A DNA stretch of 46,878 nt from Prosthecobacter sp. (GCA_021733925.1 JAIPJY010000054.1:1-46878); one strand, 5' to 3'; shown: positions 15,695 to 24,947, numbered from the stretch's first letter. Program-made: numbers and translations. The notes: generated from the sequence alone by a model not told the origin.

Positions 15695-17827
15695 TCAATA
15701 AAAAGCGGAGCCCGGCTCTTTCGAGGCGGGCTCCGCGTGGGGGGACTGGGTTATGCTTTGAGCATGCGGGGGAGGACGGAGGGGGGGGACTACTTCGTAG
15801 CTGGTGGGGACCATGGAGTAGCTGGCGCGGCCTCTTGAGAGGCTGCGAATGGCTCCGGCGTAGCCGAACATTTCGGCGAGGGGGACCTCGGCGAGGATGC
15901 CGGATTCGGTGCCGCGGTGGTCGATGCCGGTGATGCGGGCGCGGCGACGGTTGAGATCGCCGAGGATGTCGCCTTGGTGCTCGTCGGTGACGGTGCATTC
16001 GACCTGCATGACGGGCTCCAGCAGCACGGGGGCGGCGAGGCGCACGGCTTCGCGAAGGGCTTCGCCAGCGGCCATGCGGAAGGCCTGGTCGTTGGAGTCC
16101 TTGGCGTGGAAGGCGCCGTCGATGATGCGGACGCGGACATCGACGAGGGGGCTGCCGCGCAGGGGGCCGGCGACGGCGGCTTCGGTGATGCCACGGCGCA
16201 CCGCGCCCATGAACTGGGAGGGGATGCTGCCGCCGATGATGGCGTCTTCGATGATGAAGCCGCCGCCACGTTCCAGGGGCTGCACGGTGACCTTCACGCG
16301 GGCGAACATGCCGGAGCCGCCGTTTTACTTTTTGAGCAAGTGGTCGGCTTCTGCAGTTTGCGTGATGGTTTCACGGCACGCGATCTCGGGTGCGCCGGCA
16401 ATGGTTTCGACGCCATGCTCGCGCAGGAGTTTTTCGCGGATCACTTCGAGGTGGAGCTCGCCCATGCCGGAGATGAGGCACTGGCCGGTCTCTTCATGGG
16501 TGCGGACGCGGAAGGTGGGGTCTTCATCGCTGAGGCGCGAGAGAGCCGTGGCCAGACGTGACTGGTCGGCGGATTTCGCGGGCTCGATGGCCATGCTGAC
16601 GACGGGTTCGGGGAACACGGGGGGCTCAAGCATGATGGCATGATCTACCAGACACAGGGTATCGCCTGTGCTGAAGTTGTTGAGGCCGGTGACGGCGCAG
16701 ATGTCGCCTGCTTGCACGCTTTCGAGTTCATCGCGACGGTTTGCGAAGACACGGAGCAGCCTGCCGCAGCGCTCGGTTTTGCCGAGGCGCGGATTGAGGA
16801 GCGGCGTGCCTTTTTGGAGGGTGCCGGAATACACGCGAACATAGACCAAGCGGCCTGCCTGCGGATGGCGCACGATTTTGAAGGCGAGGGCTGCGAGTGG
16901 GGCATCGATGGTGTTCACGCGCTGCACTTCTTCGGGTGCAGGGAGGAAGTCCACGATGGCATCCACCAGCGCGGAGACGCCGATGTGTTTGTAAGCGCTG
17001 CCGCCGATGACGGGCACAAAGCGGCCTGCGAGAGTCTGACGACGGATCGCGGCGCGGAGTGCCTGAGCGGGCACGGGGAGGTTTTCGATCCAGAGTTCGG
17101 CGATTTCATCGTCGAGGCTAGCGAGAGCCTGGATGAGATCACGACGTGCGGATTCGACGGCGGTGAGCCATTCGGTGGGGATGGCTTCGACGGTGAAGCC
17201 GGTGGGCGAATCGGCATGGGTACGCAGGGCGCGCTCTTCGATGACATCGAGCTGGCCGAGCAATGCGGATTCGGCCCCCCAGGGCAGGAGGACGGGCCAG
17301 GCGGTGGCGCCGAACTTCGTTTGGAGTTCGTTGACGACGCGGGGGAAGTCTGCGCCGAGGCGATCCATCTTGTTGATGAAGGCGACGCGGGGGACGCGGT
17401 AGCGATCCATCTGACGCCAGACGGTTTCGCTTTGAGGCTGCACGCCACCGACGCCGCAGAAGACGGCGACTGCGCCGTCGAGCACGCGGAGGGAGCGCTC
17501 GACTTCGGCGGTGAAGTCGACGTGGCCGGGGGTGTCGATGATGTTGAGGCGATGGGGTTGGCCCGTGAAGAGGCGGGTGAGGCCTGCGACGGGCTGCTGA
17601 GTCCACGGGCATGGAGCCGCAGCGGAGGAGATGGTGATCCCCTTCTCGCGTTCGATGTCCGAGAAATCGGTGGTGGTGTTTCCCTCATGCACGTCTCCGC
17701 AGGCATGGATGGCGCCTGCGTCAAAGAGGATGCGTTCGGTGAGCGTGGTTTTGCCAGCGTCAATGTGGGCGGCGATGCCAATGTTGCGGATGCGGCCTAT
17801 GCCCGAGTCAGTCAGATTGAGTTTCAT
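15695..17827 (-). pseudogene. fusA: Elongation factor G paralogue interrupted by in-frame TAA
   Basis: The frame encodes a near complete EF-G (translocation GTPase) of about 710 codons, split into 16325-17827 (500 residues) and 15695-16309 (204 residues) by one TAA at 16325-16327. The frame is unchanged across it: LLKK, stop, NGGSG, MFARV. Homologues have a glutamine-like position here, so CAA to TAA is likely. The G domain is intact: AAHIDAGKTTLTERIL, then DIEREKGITI, DTPGHVDF and NKMD. Domain IV/V features include EDAIIGGSIPSQFMGAV and PLAEMFGYA. A second lesion may lie at 15781-15788, a run of eight G: with seven, the protein would end PPSVLPRMLKA at a TAA at 15751-15753, before the terminator, instead of reading through it. 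Both lesions could also be assembly errors. It stands apart from ribosomal genes, so it is probably an accessory EF-G. Confidence 0.8.
15697..15736 (-). terminator. Terminator hairpin of the EF-G gene
   Basis: On the minus strand a 10-bp perfect stem (15727-15736 with 15705-15714) is followed by CTTTTTATTG. The annotated EF-G frame runs through this hairpin, which supports the view that its natural stop lies earlier, at 15751-15753. Confidence 0.8.
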
Positions 17828-17880
17828 AAGAGTCAGAGGTTCGATGTGAACGTGCTGCTCCCCGGAAGGATATGAAAAGG

Positions 17881-17908
17881 CCCTGATGCAGACTGACGGC
17901 ATTCAGGG
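17881..17908 (-). promoter_or_regulatory. Possible leader hairpin upstream of the EF-G gene
   Basis: On the minus strand CCCTGAATGC (17908-17899) can pair with GCATCAGGG (17889-17881) with one bulge, followed by CCTTTTC. It lies about 55 bp before the EF-G start. It could be a weak attenuator or a chance hairpin. Confidence 0.25.
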
Positions 17909-18104
17909 CTCCCGGGGATAGCAGCAAAATCTGACTAACGTCCTCTACGACATCGTCATCCCGAGCCCTGGCCGTAGCCGGGCTGAATGAAATATTTTGA
18001 GAACGCGGGGTATCATAAGACGCGGGTGTATAGTGCGTTTGATTTGGGTTTTGTCAATAGTGGGGGGCGGCGTTGGGTGCCATGGCGTTTAAAACGTTAC
18101 TGAT

Positions 18105-18123
18105 CCAGTTGAGGCGCAACTGG
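18105..18123. repeat. AGTTG-type palindrome, third copy
   Basis: CCAGTTGAGGCGCAACTGG lies 11 bp after the stop of the CHAT gene. It is a one-base variant of 14826-14844. The rest of 17909-18104 shows no gene or clear signal. Confidence 0.55.
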
Positions 18124-18133
18124 GACATTCTCC

Positions 18134-21100
18134 CTACTGCAAGCCCTCATACGCTGAGCTTATCAATGCATGCCCCCGGTCTTGCTGGTATTGCTCCGCA
18201 GCATCCTTTAACATGGCTTCGAACCCGGCCTGATTGAGGCCCATCTCAGATGCCATAGCGATGACATTTTTCCAAGTCACCTGCTGTTCTGCCTCGCCGA
18301 TCTCTTTGAGCAGCATGAACGCAATAGCCTGCAAGCGAATGCCCGTTTCTTTTTGTGCATTCTCCCACGCCAAGAAGCCGATCTGCCCCAACGTTCTGGC
18401 CTCTCCGGCGCGATCACCGATGGCCTGCCGTATCTCCAGCGCGCGGCCGAATTTCTCCCACGCCGTGATATAGTTTCCTTCGTTCAATTCAATCGTAGCA
18501 AGATTGTGCCATGTCGCAGCCACCCCGATACGATCACCGATGGCTCGAGACATCTCCAATACGCGGCCAAACCTTTCCCGCGCCGCTCCGTAATCGCCTT
18601 CTTTCAGTTCAATCGTTGCAAGATTATGCCACGTCGCGGCCTCCCCCGCACGGTCCCCGATGGCTTGTTTGATCTCCAATGAACGGCCGAACTTTTCCCG
18701 CGCCGCCCTGTAATCGCCTTCGTTCAAATCAACCATGGCGAGCTGATGCCAAGTTGCTGCCTCCCCCGCTTGATCGCCTATGGCTTGCAGCATCACTAGC
18801 GCCCGGCCAAATTTTTCCCGCGCTGCTGCGTAGCCGCCTTCGTTCAATTCAATCGTCGCAAGGCTGTGCCATGTAACGGCCTCTCCTGCGCGGTTGCCAA
18901 TGGCTTGTTCGATCTCCAGTGAACGGCCAAACATCTCCCTTGCCGCTGCGTAGTTGCCTTCTTTTACTTCAATCGTAGCAAGTTGGTGCAACGTCGCAGC
19001 TTCCGCCGCTCGATCGCCGATGGCTTGTTTGGCTTCCAGTGAGCGGCCATACTTCTCCCGTGCTGCTGCGTAGTCTCCTTCGTGCACTTCAATCGTGGCA
19101 AGTTGATGCCAAGTTGCGGCCTCTCCCGCCAGGTCGCCAATGGCTTGTTTAATTTCCAACGAGCGACCAAACCCCTCCCTCGCTGCTTTATAGTTGCCTT
19201 CTCTCATTTCAATCGAGGCAAGCTGATGCCATATCGAGGCTACCCCATTTTGGTCGCCGATGGCTTGCTGCATCTCAAGTGCACGACCAAACTTCTCCCG
19301 CGCCGCTGAGTAGTTGCCTTCGCTCACTTCAATCGTGGCAAGCTGATGCCACGTCGCAGCCTCCCCCGCACGGTCGGCGGCAGATTCAAACCGAGCCAGA
19401 GCTTGAAGGTAAAGTGCCTTAGCTCGCGGCCACTCACTTAAGCACCCCCATGTGTCCGCCAGCAATTTGAGTGTCCGTGGTTGAGCCCTTTCGTCAGCCA
19501 AAGGCTCCAAAAAAGCAACAGCCGCTTTGAACTCTGCCGAACGGTAGAGGTGAAGAGAAATCACTCCAGTAACCAATTCCAGTCGTTCCCGGTCTCCACC
19601 TGACTCGGCATGGTGCCGGCACGTCAGCAACTCTGCTATAACATGTAGACGCAGCTCTTGTTCGCGGCCGGATTTGAAGCATGATTCGAAAAAGGCAGCA
19701 GCGGCACAGTGAGCCTCCACAGCTATCACAGGGGGAAGACGGGCGGGGTTTGCCAGGAAACTACGCTGAAGAGGATAAATGGCATAAAGCACTGCTTCGT
19801 GGTCTTCTCCCAGTTGTTGAAGCAAACCTCTGGCGAGCATGGCGGTGACAGCATCACTCGCTTCAGCGTCAGTCAAACCTCCAATCTGAGCAACGCCATC
19901 GATGGGAACCGGAGGTTCAAGGAGCGCCAACCGGCTGAGAGCTAGGCGGTGTGCCGGAGCCAGCGCCTCGTAGAGTTCCGGAACAAAGATTTCCTCCAGG
20001 TATTTTTCCCGCAGTTCATTCAGAGCATGGTCACCGTCTGCATCAGGTGCGGATACCAACTGCTGCTGCAATGTTTCGATGTCCGCCGTCGCCAGCACAT
20101 CTGCGGCCTGCTTGATGAAACGCGGCGTGCCGCCGATCTTGCGATGCAGCAGGGTCAGAAATTCGCGCGAGATTTCACCCGCGGCCATGCGCTCCACCAC
20201 ACGCGCATTGCGAGTCAGACATTTGATGAACTCCGCCTCTGAAAAGTCAGGCAATGGCTCATGCACACGGCCGGGCTGAGTGGTGTCAAAGTCTTCCGGC
20301 ACATAGCGGCAGGTGAGGATGCAGCGGCCTGCTCCGGTCAGGCGGCCGAAGAGCGATGCGAAGAATCCGGTCAGCTCTTCACTGGCCCATTGTGGTGCCG
20401 CTGGTGGCAGGGGCATGAGATCTTCCAGGTTGTCGAGCACCAGCAGGATGCGGGACTCTTTGAGAATCTCTACGGCCAGCCGCAAGCGTGCCGAGAGCGG
20501 CTGCTTACCATTATGCAGCATCTCATAATCTGCCTGCTTCCCCAGCCGCTGGCAGGCGAAGCCGATCTCCTGAGCCAGCCGCAAAGCGAAGCCGTCTGCG
20601 TTTTTCCGACTGGCTTTGAGCACAACCACATGAAATCCTTCCTGCTGACAGCGATTGGCGAGGCGGGTAGCAAGAGTGCTTTTACCCGCGCCGCCCATGC
20701 CGGTGAGAAGCAGCACGTGAAAATCTGCATCGCGCAAACCGGGGCGGAGGCGCTGCAGCAGACGCCGACGGCCTACAAAGCCCTCCTTCAGCCCCACGAC
20801 GTTATCTCCCAGCAATTCGTAGCGGACGCCAACAAGAGCCACCTTTTCCAGGGGTTTTGACTGATCGATGAAATCATCGGTGGCATCTGCGGCGAAGATC
20901 TGCGGCAGGGTGAACGAGGCATCGAAATAAACCGCCTCTCCCACCGTGAAGTGGGCGTTGCCAAACAGGTCACGACGCGCGGTGGCCACTGAGGCATCGA
21001 CCGGGCGGCCTGCTGCAAGCTCGTGGTAAAACACGCTGGCAAAATTCGTGGCCAGCCCGTCCGCCACACTGGCCCCCCAGCCAAGGGCCACCGGCACATG

Positions 21101-21919
21101 ACCGGCAGCGGTGAGGGTCTGACAAACCCCGGCGGAGGCAGCCTGGGCCGACTGGCAGCCGCTGACAAAAACGACGCGCACCCCACGATTGGCAAACAAC
21201 TGCTCCGCCATGCTTCTGGCATCCCGCAGGTCTGAGAGCCCGTGCTCATCCTCGAAGGTGAAGTAACCAATGCCGTCCTGCACGATGCCGTGGCCTGACA
21301 GGTGGACGATGTGCGGCTTCAACTCCGAAATGAGGTTGCGCAGTTCATCAAACGTGGCGGCCTCCGCGATGCTGAGGTGGACTTTGTTTCCCAGTTTGCC
21401 AGCCAGCCGCAGCATGGCCTCCTCCTTTTCATAATCGAGACCATCCTGATCAATGGGCGCGCAGGCTGCAAAGAGAATACGCAAGGGCAATGCCACCTGG
21501 CCGAGATTCGGCGTGGCCAATGTTTCGCGTGTTGTCCGCCGGATGGCCCAGCGGCCATCCGCGACGAGGAATGCGCTGGTGGGAGAAGGCAGCAATTCCC
21601 ACGGCAGGTTCAGCAGCGCAGGCGCGGAGGAGGAGATGAGCAGGGTGCCGTCTGAGGAGCTGATGTCCTGCTGCATGTGGTCCCAGAGAGTGCCTAGCAG
21701 GGTGTCTTTGAGCAGATGGCCCAGATCACTCAAAGTGACGGGATCTGCCAGGGGGCGCTTGCTGCCTTCGAACGATTCGCCGAGTTCGGTTGTCTGTTTT
21801 AGCAGCGCGTCAAAAGCTGCTTGTTCGGCATGGAACTCATGGCTGCCGTTCGCAGAGGCAAGGGTGGCCTTTATTCTCCCGTCGTCGGTGTGTCGCAGGT
21901 GAATGATCAGGTTAGGCAT
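18134..21919 (-). CDS. CHAT protease / STAND-type NTPase / TPR protein
   Basis: A 1261-residue multidomain protein. Residues about 60-330 form a CHAT (caspase-like) domain: the catalytic His is probably H210 in HIVHLSGHG and the Cys is C255 in VVFVSGCQSAQ. Residues about 380-700 form a STAND-type NTPase (NB-ARC or NACHT-like) with Walker A GMGGAGKST (407-415) and Walker B ILLVLDNLED (491-500). A helical linker follows. Residues about 850-1170 hold eight nearly identical 40-residue TPRs of the type ATWHQLATIEV-EGNYAAARE. This order (protease, switch, repeat sensor) is typical of signalling and defence proteins such as CHAT-based caspase-like systems. I infer that the TPR part senses a trigger, the NTPase oligomerises and the CHAT domain cuts a partner. 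It is transcribed divergently from a small protein and a TIR-like gene 93 bp away. Confidence 0.88.
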   Translation of the reverse strand: MPNLIIHLRHTDDGRIKATLASANGSHEFHAEQAAFDALLKQTTELGESFEGSKRPLADPVTLSDLGHLLKDTLLGTLWDHMQQDISSSDGTLLISSSAPALLNLPWELLPSPTSAFLVADGRWAIRRTTRETLATPNLGQVALPLRILFAACAPIDQDGLDYEKEEAMLRLAGKLGNKVHLSIAEAATFDELRNLISELKPHIVHLSGHGIVQDGIGYFTFEDEHGLSDLRDARSMAEQLFANRGVRVVFVSGCQSAQAASAGVCQTLTAAGHVPVALGWGASVADGLATNFASVFYHELAAGRPVDASVATARRDLFGNAHFTVGEAVYFDASFTLPQIFAADATDDFIDQSKPLEKVALVGVRYELLGDNVVGLKEGFVGRRRLLQRLRPGLRDADFHVLLLTGMGGAGKSTLATRLANRCQQEGFHVVVLKASRKNADGFALRLAQEIGFACQRLGKQADYEMLHNGKQPLSARLRLAVEILKESRILLVLDNLEDLMPLPPAAPQWASEELTGFFASLFGRLTGAGRCILTCRYVPEDFDTTQPGRVHEPLPDFSEAEFIKCLTRNARVVERMAAGEISREFLTLLHRKIGGTPRFIKQAADVLATADIETLQQQLVSAPDADGDHALNELREKYLEEIFVPELYEALAPAHRLALSRLALLEPPVPIDGVAQIGGLTDAEASDAVTAMLARGLLQQLGEDHEAVLYAIYPLQRSFLANPARLPPVIAVEAHCAAAAFFESCFKSGREQELRLHVIAELLTCRHHAESGGDRERLELVTGVISLHLYRSAEFKAAVAFLEPLADERAQPRTLKLLADTWGCLSEWPRAKALYLQALARFESAADRAGEAATWHQLATIEVSEGNYSAAREKFGRALEMQQAIGDQNGVASIWHQLASIEMREGNYKAAREGFGRSLEIKQAIGDLAGEAATWHQLATIEVHEGDYAAAREKYGRSLEAKQAIGDRAAEAATLHQLATIEVKEGNYAAAREMFGRSLEIEQAIGNRAGEAVTWHSLATIELNEGGYAAAREKFGRALVMLQAIGDQAGEAATWHQLAMVDLNEGDYRAAREKFGRSLEIKQAIGDRAGEAATWHNLATIELKEGDYGAARERFGRVLEMSRAIGDRIGVAATWHNLATIELNEGNYITAWEKFGRALEIRQAIGDRAGEARTLGQIGFLAWENAQKETGIRLQAIAFMLLKEIGEAEQQVTWKNVIAMASEMGLNQAGFEAMLKDAAEQYQQDRGHALISSAYEGLQ
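18410..19370. repeat. Eight tandem 120-bp repeats coding for TPRs
   Basis: Within the CHAT gene the sequence repeats every 120 bp. The same TCAATCGT-type landmark falls near 18485, 18605, 18725, 18845, 18965, 19085, 19205 and 19325. The units are very similar at the DNA level, which suggests recent expansion or gene conversion. The repeat number may vary between strains. Confidence 0.85.
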
Positions 21920-22012
21920 CTGTAACAGTCATCATAGGTGAGACGCGGCAAACTTGGCAAAAGAAATCCCGTTTCACATTTGCATTTTTCAGCGGTCATT
22001 GAATCTTACTGC

Positions 22013-22171
22013 ATGGCTAAACAATCCACCGCCTCACCTACCCGCATCAAGATCGGCGGCGTCGAAATGGTGCTGCGTCCGCAACCGCAGAAAGGCACCA
22101 TTTCTGAAACACTTCTTCGCAAGGCTGTCATGAAGGCAGTCGCCGCCGAGCAACCGGCTAAAAAAGACTGA
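22013..22171 (+). CDS. 52-residue protein coupled to the TIR-like gene
   Basis: A small basic protein, MAKQSTASPTRIKIGGVEMV and so on, ending AVAAEQPAKKD. It has no membrane segment. Its stop codon lies one base before the start of the next gene, so translational coupling is very likely. It begins 93 bp from the divergent CHAT gene. I do not recognise the family. Given its position it might be an inhibitor, an antitoxin-like partner, or the CHAT protease substrate that holds the TIR-like protein silent; all three are speculation. The frame is open upstream to 21938, but ATG 22013 gives a compact protein. Confidence 0.6.
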   Translation: MAKQSTASPTRIKIGGVEMVLRPQPQKGTISETLLRKAVMKAVAAEQPAKKD

Positions 22172-22172
22172 A

Positions 22173-22808
22173 ATGTCAGCAAGACGGAAACTGGACTATC
22201 AGCGGCAAGTCTTCATCAACTGCCCCTTTGATGGCGAATTCCTTCCGCTGTTACGAGCCATGGTCTTTGTACTCAAGGCCTGCGATTACGTGCCACGCTG
22301 CGCTTTGGAGGCCGACAGCGCCACGGAGGTGCGTGTCGAAAAGATTTTGCGCATCATTGGCGACTGCGGGCTGAGCATCCATGACATTTCCAGAACGCAA
22401 CTGGACCGAAAATCGAAGCTGCCGCGCTTCAACATGCCCTTTGAGCTGGGCTTGTTTCTCGGAGCGGCAAAACTTGGCGGTGCGCAGCACAAGAAAAAGG
22501 GCGCCCTCATTTTGGACATCGAGCCGTATCGCTATCAGAAATACCTTTCTGACATCGCAGGACAGGACATTCGTGCTCACGGCAATGATGCAGATGCTGT
22601 TATCGGCCATGTTCGCAACTGGTTGAACACACACAGACCAGAAAGCCAGGTTCTTCCAGGCAAGGCTGCGCTGACGAAGCAATACCGACGGTTTCAGAAA
22701 CAACTACCCGTCATGCTGAAGGAATTGCAGCTCAAGGAGACCGAAATTTCGTTTGTGGACTGGTCCAAGCTCATCGGGATGTGGCTCATCGAAGTGGCAA
22801 AAGTGTGA
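22173..22808 (+). CDS. TIR-like or deoxyribosyltransferase-like protein, candidate effector
   Basis: A 211-residue soluble protein of a widespread but poorly described family. Residues 12-100 show an alternating strand/helix pattern: RQVFINCPFDGEFLPLLRAM, then LSIHDISRTQLDRKSKLPRF and NMPFELGLFLGAAKLGG. The layout recalls TIR and nucleoside 2-deoxyribosyltransferase folds, in which a glutamate at the end of such a strand attacks the glycosidic bond. E91 in MPFELG is the natural candidate here. A central SDIAGQDIRAHGND block and a helical C-terminus follow. I base this on pattern only and cannot show homology. If correct, the protein might cleave NAD or nucleotides when triggered. It starts one base after the 52-residue gene and belongs to the divergent CHAT locus. 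Confidence 0.7.
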   Translation: MSARRKLDYQRQVFINCPFDGEFLPLLRAMVFVLKACDYVPRCALEADSATEVRVEKILRIIGDCGLSIHDISRTQLDRKSKLPRFNMPFELGLFLGAAKLGGAQHKKKGALILDIEPYRYQKYLSDIAGQDIRAHGNDADAVIGHVRNWLNTHRPESQVLPGKAALTKQYRRFQKQLPVMLKELQLKETEISFVDWSKLIGMWLIEVAKV

Positions 22809-22958
22809 CGCCTGTTTGAAGGCTTGGCACGTGCACCTGCTCTCTTCACGCAACGGATTCTAGTTTTGAAAGTACGACGCAGGAGGCCCGTCTTTGCCGC
22901 CTTGAACCGGACAGAAAAAGTACTTCCGAAATTGAGGAGGGCTCGATTAGGTTGTGGC

Positions 22959-24008
22959 ATGAAATTCCCGATTTTGCACGGTGTGGTGTTGTCGTTGTGT
23001 TCCTTCAGTCGCGTGCATGCGCTGACAGATACGCATGAGATGGCTCAGGCACGGGTGATGGGGGTGACGATGGTGCAGCTGACTCAGGGCAATCTTCAAA
23101 CTCGCAGTGAGACGAGTTTTCCGGGGATTCGCGACTGGATGCTGAAGGAGGGGAAGAGCTTCAATGAACTCGACAAGGACAAGGTGGACGATTCGTGGCG
23201 CAAATTCGACAGCCGCAAGCTGGTGCAGCACAATGCGAACTTTTGGCAGATGTATTATGAGGTGGTTCCGGGGGATCCGGGGCTGGCGATGCTGCATGCG
23301 GGGGTGCTGCTGGCGGCGGGTGACGCGGACCGGGCGCAGACCGTACTGCGGCTGACGTTGCACCGGGGAGATCTGGACGAGGAGACCCAGAAGCTCATGA
23401 TCAGCATCATGCGGCAATGCGGGGCTTTCATGAGGCCATCGCATCAGTTGGTGGATGCGGGTGTGCAATTGCATGACAAGGGGGATTTTGAGGGAGCACT
23501 GAAGCAATACGATGCGGCGCTGAGCCTGTGGCCGCTGAACGGTTGGGCGGCCTATGAGCGCGGCACGACTTTGCGAATTCGAGACAAGGAGGACACGGAT
23601 CAGGTGGTGAAGGCGTTTGCGCAAAGCCGTGAGATTATGCCATTTCAGTTTCATGCATGGCAGGGCACCATCAAGGACATTCCGGGGATGGAGAAGATGA
23701 TGATCGTGATGCCGCAGCTGTGGGAGCCGTCGCTCAAAGACATCAAGTATGTGATGAAGCCGGAGGATCTGATGAAGATGTCCGAGATTCTCCAACTGGC
23801 GGAGGTGGATGATCTGGCGCTGGTGGTGCGGCAGATCTGCGTGGTGAGGCGCGGGCGCTATGCTCCGGATGATCATCCGTTCATTTCGAAATCGCTGCGA
23901 CGGCTGGCGCCGGGGGTGCAGGCGGAAACGACTCTTGCCAAGCTTAGCGGGGCGGGATTGGAGACGACGCAGATTTATCAAGCGCCCGTGCCTGGCAGGG
24001 CGAAATAA
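22959..24008 (+). CDS. Secreted TPR-like protein
   Basis: A 349-residue protein with a probable signal peptide (MKFPILHGVVLSLCSFSRVHA). The middle shows tetratricopeptide-like helices: MLHAGVLLAAGDADRAQTVL at about residues 110-130 and VDAGVQLHDKGDFEGALKQY, continuing DAALSLWPLNGWAAYERG, at about 165-205. The C-terminal third has no recognised domain. It probably works in the periplasm as a binding scaffold. ATG 22959 is chosen because it starts the signal peptide; the open frame extends back to 22824. A GNAT gene follows 12 bp later, so the two may be co-transcribed. Confidence 0.65.
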   Translation: MKFPILHGVVLSLCSFSRVHALTDTHEMAQARVMGVTMVQLTQGNLQTRSETSFPGIRDWMLKEGKSFNELDKDKVDDSWRKFDSRKLVQHNANFWQMYYEVVPGDPGLAMLHAGVLLAAGDADRAQTVLRLTLHRGDLDEETQKLMISIMRQCGAFMRPSHQLVDAGVQLHDKGDFEGALKQYDAALSLWPLNGWAAYERGTTLRIRDKEDTDQVVKAFAQSREIMPFQFHAWQGTIKDIPGMEKMMIVMPQLWEPSLKDIKYVMKPEDLMKMSEILQLAEVDDLALVVRQICVVRRGRYAPDDHPFISKSLRRLAPGVQAETTLAKLSGAGLETTQIYQAPVPGRAK

Positions 24009-24020
24009 CATACCCCTTTT

Positions 24021-24470
24021 ATGCACATACGTTCTTTTCAGCCTGCTGATGAAGCAGCGGTCATCGCGCTGTGGGAGAGCTGCGGGCTGGTGGTGCCGCA
24101 GAACAATCCGGTGGCGGACATTGCGCGGAAGCTGCGGGTTAATCCGGAGTGGTTTCTGGTGGGCGAGGTGGAGGGCGTGGTCGTCGCCTCGTGCATGGCG
24201 GGGTATGAAGGGCACCGAGGCTGGATCAACTACCTTGCGGTGCATCCTGATCTTCGTCGGCAGAGTCTGGCGCGGCAGTTGATGGAACATGCGGAGAGGC
24301 TGCTGCGGGAGGCGGGATGCCCGAAGATCAATCTGCAGGTGAGGAAGAGCAATGCGGCGGTGATTGCTTTTTATGAGTCGATCGGTTTTTCCGTGGATGA
24401 GGTGGTGAGCCTGGGCAAGCGGCTGCAGCAGGATGACGACCCCACTGGCCACAGCCACCAAACTCGATGA
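24021..24470 (+). CDS. GNAT family N-acetyltransferase (YpeA-like)
   Basis: A 149-residue acetyltransferase. It starts MHIRSFQPADEAAVIALWES, the typical first strand and helix of GNAT enzymes. The acetyl-CoA loop is in AVHPDLRRQSLARQLMEHAE, where RRQSLA replaces the usual R/Q-x-x-G-x-G/A. The last strand is AVIAFYESIGFSVDEV. The sequence most resembles the YpeA group, whose substrates are not well known. Its stop overlaps the start of the next gene by four bases, so the two are translated together. Confidence 0.85.
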   Translation: MHIRSFQPADEAAVIALWESCGLVVPQNNPVADIARKLRVNPEWFLVGEVEGVVVASCMAGYEGHRGWINYLAVHPDLRRQSLARQLMEHAERLLREAGCPKINLQVRKSNAAVIAFYESIGFSVDEVVSLGKRLQQDDDPTGHSHQTR

Positions 24471-24907
24471 CTCTAAATTTTGAGCCTTACATTGGCGCAC
24501 CTCCTTTGAGATTTGGGATCACTACCAAAGAAGCCAGCGCTATTCTCGGAGAGCCTGGATCCGTGCAGATTAACACTGCCGGACCCGCAGGGCGAGAGTT
24601 TACCTTCGATGAGATGCGACTGGCCTTTGATACCAATGATCACCTTTACCAAATTGGCTTCGATAAAAACTTCACTGGAACGCTTCTTTACAATGGCACT
24701 GATATTTTGAGGCATTCGGAAGCCTTGAAACTGCTTTCAGAGATTGATGGCAAGCCGTGCGTCTGGGTGGGATTCATCATGCTGATGAATCTTGGTCTGA
24801 GGCTTGGGGGTTATCATGAAGAAGCAGATGAAGGACGAACAGTTTCCATCTTCAACCGCGGGAGATATGATTCCAAAATTTCCCGCCTTACACCTTTCGT
24901 TATGTAA
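24467..24907 (+). CDS. Hypothetical protein
   Basis: A 146-residue protein I do not recognise. It starts MTLNFEPYIGAPPLRFGITT, followed by KEASAILGEPG, a pattern seen in small SMI1/KNR4-like or immunity-type proteins, though not enough to assign it. Two strand-rich segments (REFTFDEMRLAFDTNDHLYQ and IGFDKNFTGTLLYNG) follow. It overlaps the GNAT gene by four bases, and its composition is slightly less GC-rich than its neighbours. There is no signal peptide or membrane segment. Confidence 0.6.
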   Translation: MTLNFEPYIGAPPLRFGITTKEASAILGEPGSVQINTAGPAGREFTFDEMRLAFDTNDHLYQIGFDKNFTGTLLYNGTDILRHSEALKLLSEIDGKPCVWVGFIMLMNLGLRLGGYHEEADEGRTVSIFNRGRYDSKISRLTPFVM

Positions 24908-24947
24908 CCCAAGATCACGGGAGGACAAAGCGGAGGCATGGGTGCTT

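Noticed and set aside
18410-19370. Possible CRISPR-like array
   Set aside because: The 120-bp periodic sequence has no separate spacers and codes in frame for TPR units of the CHAT protein.
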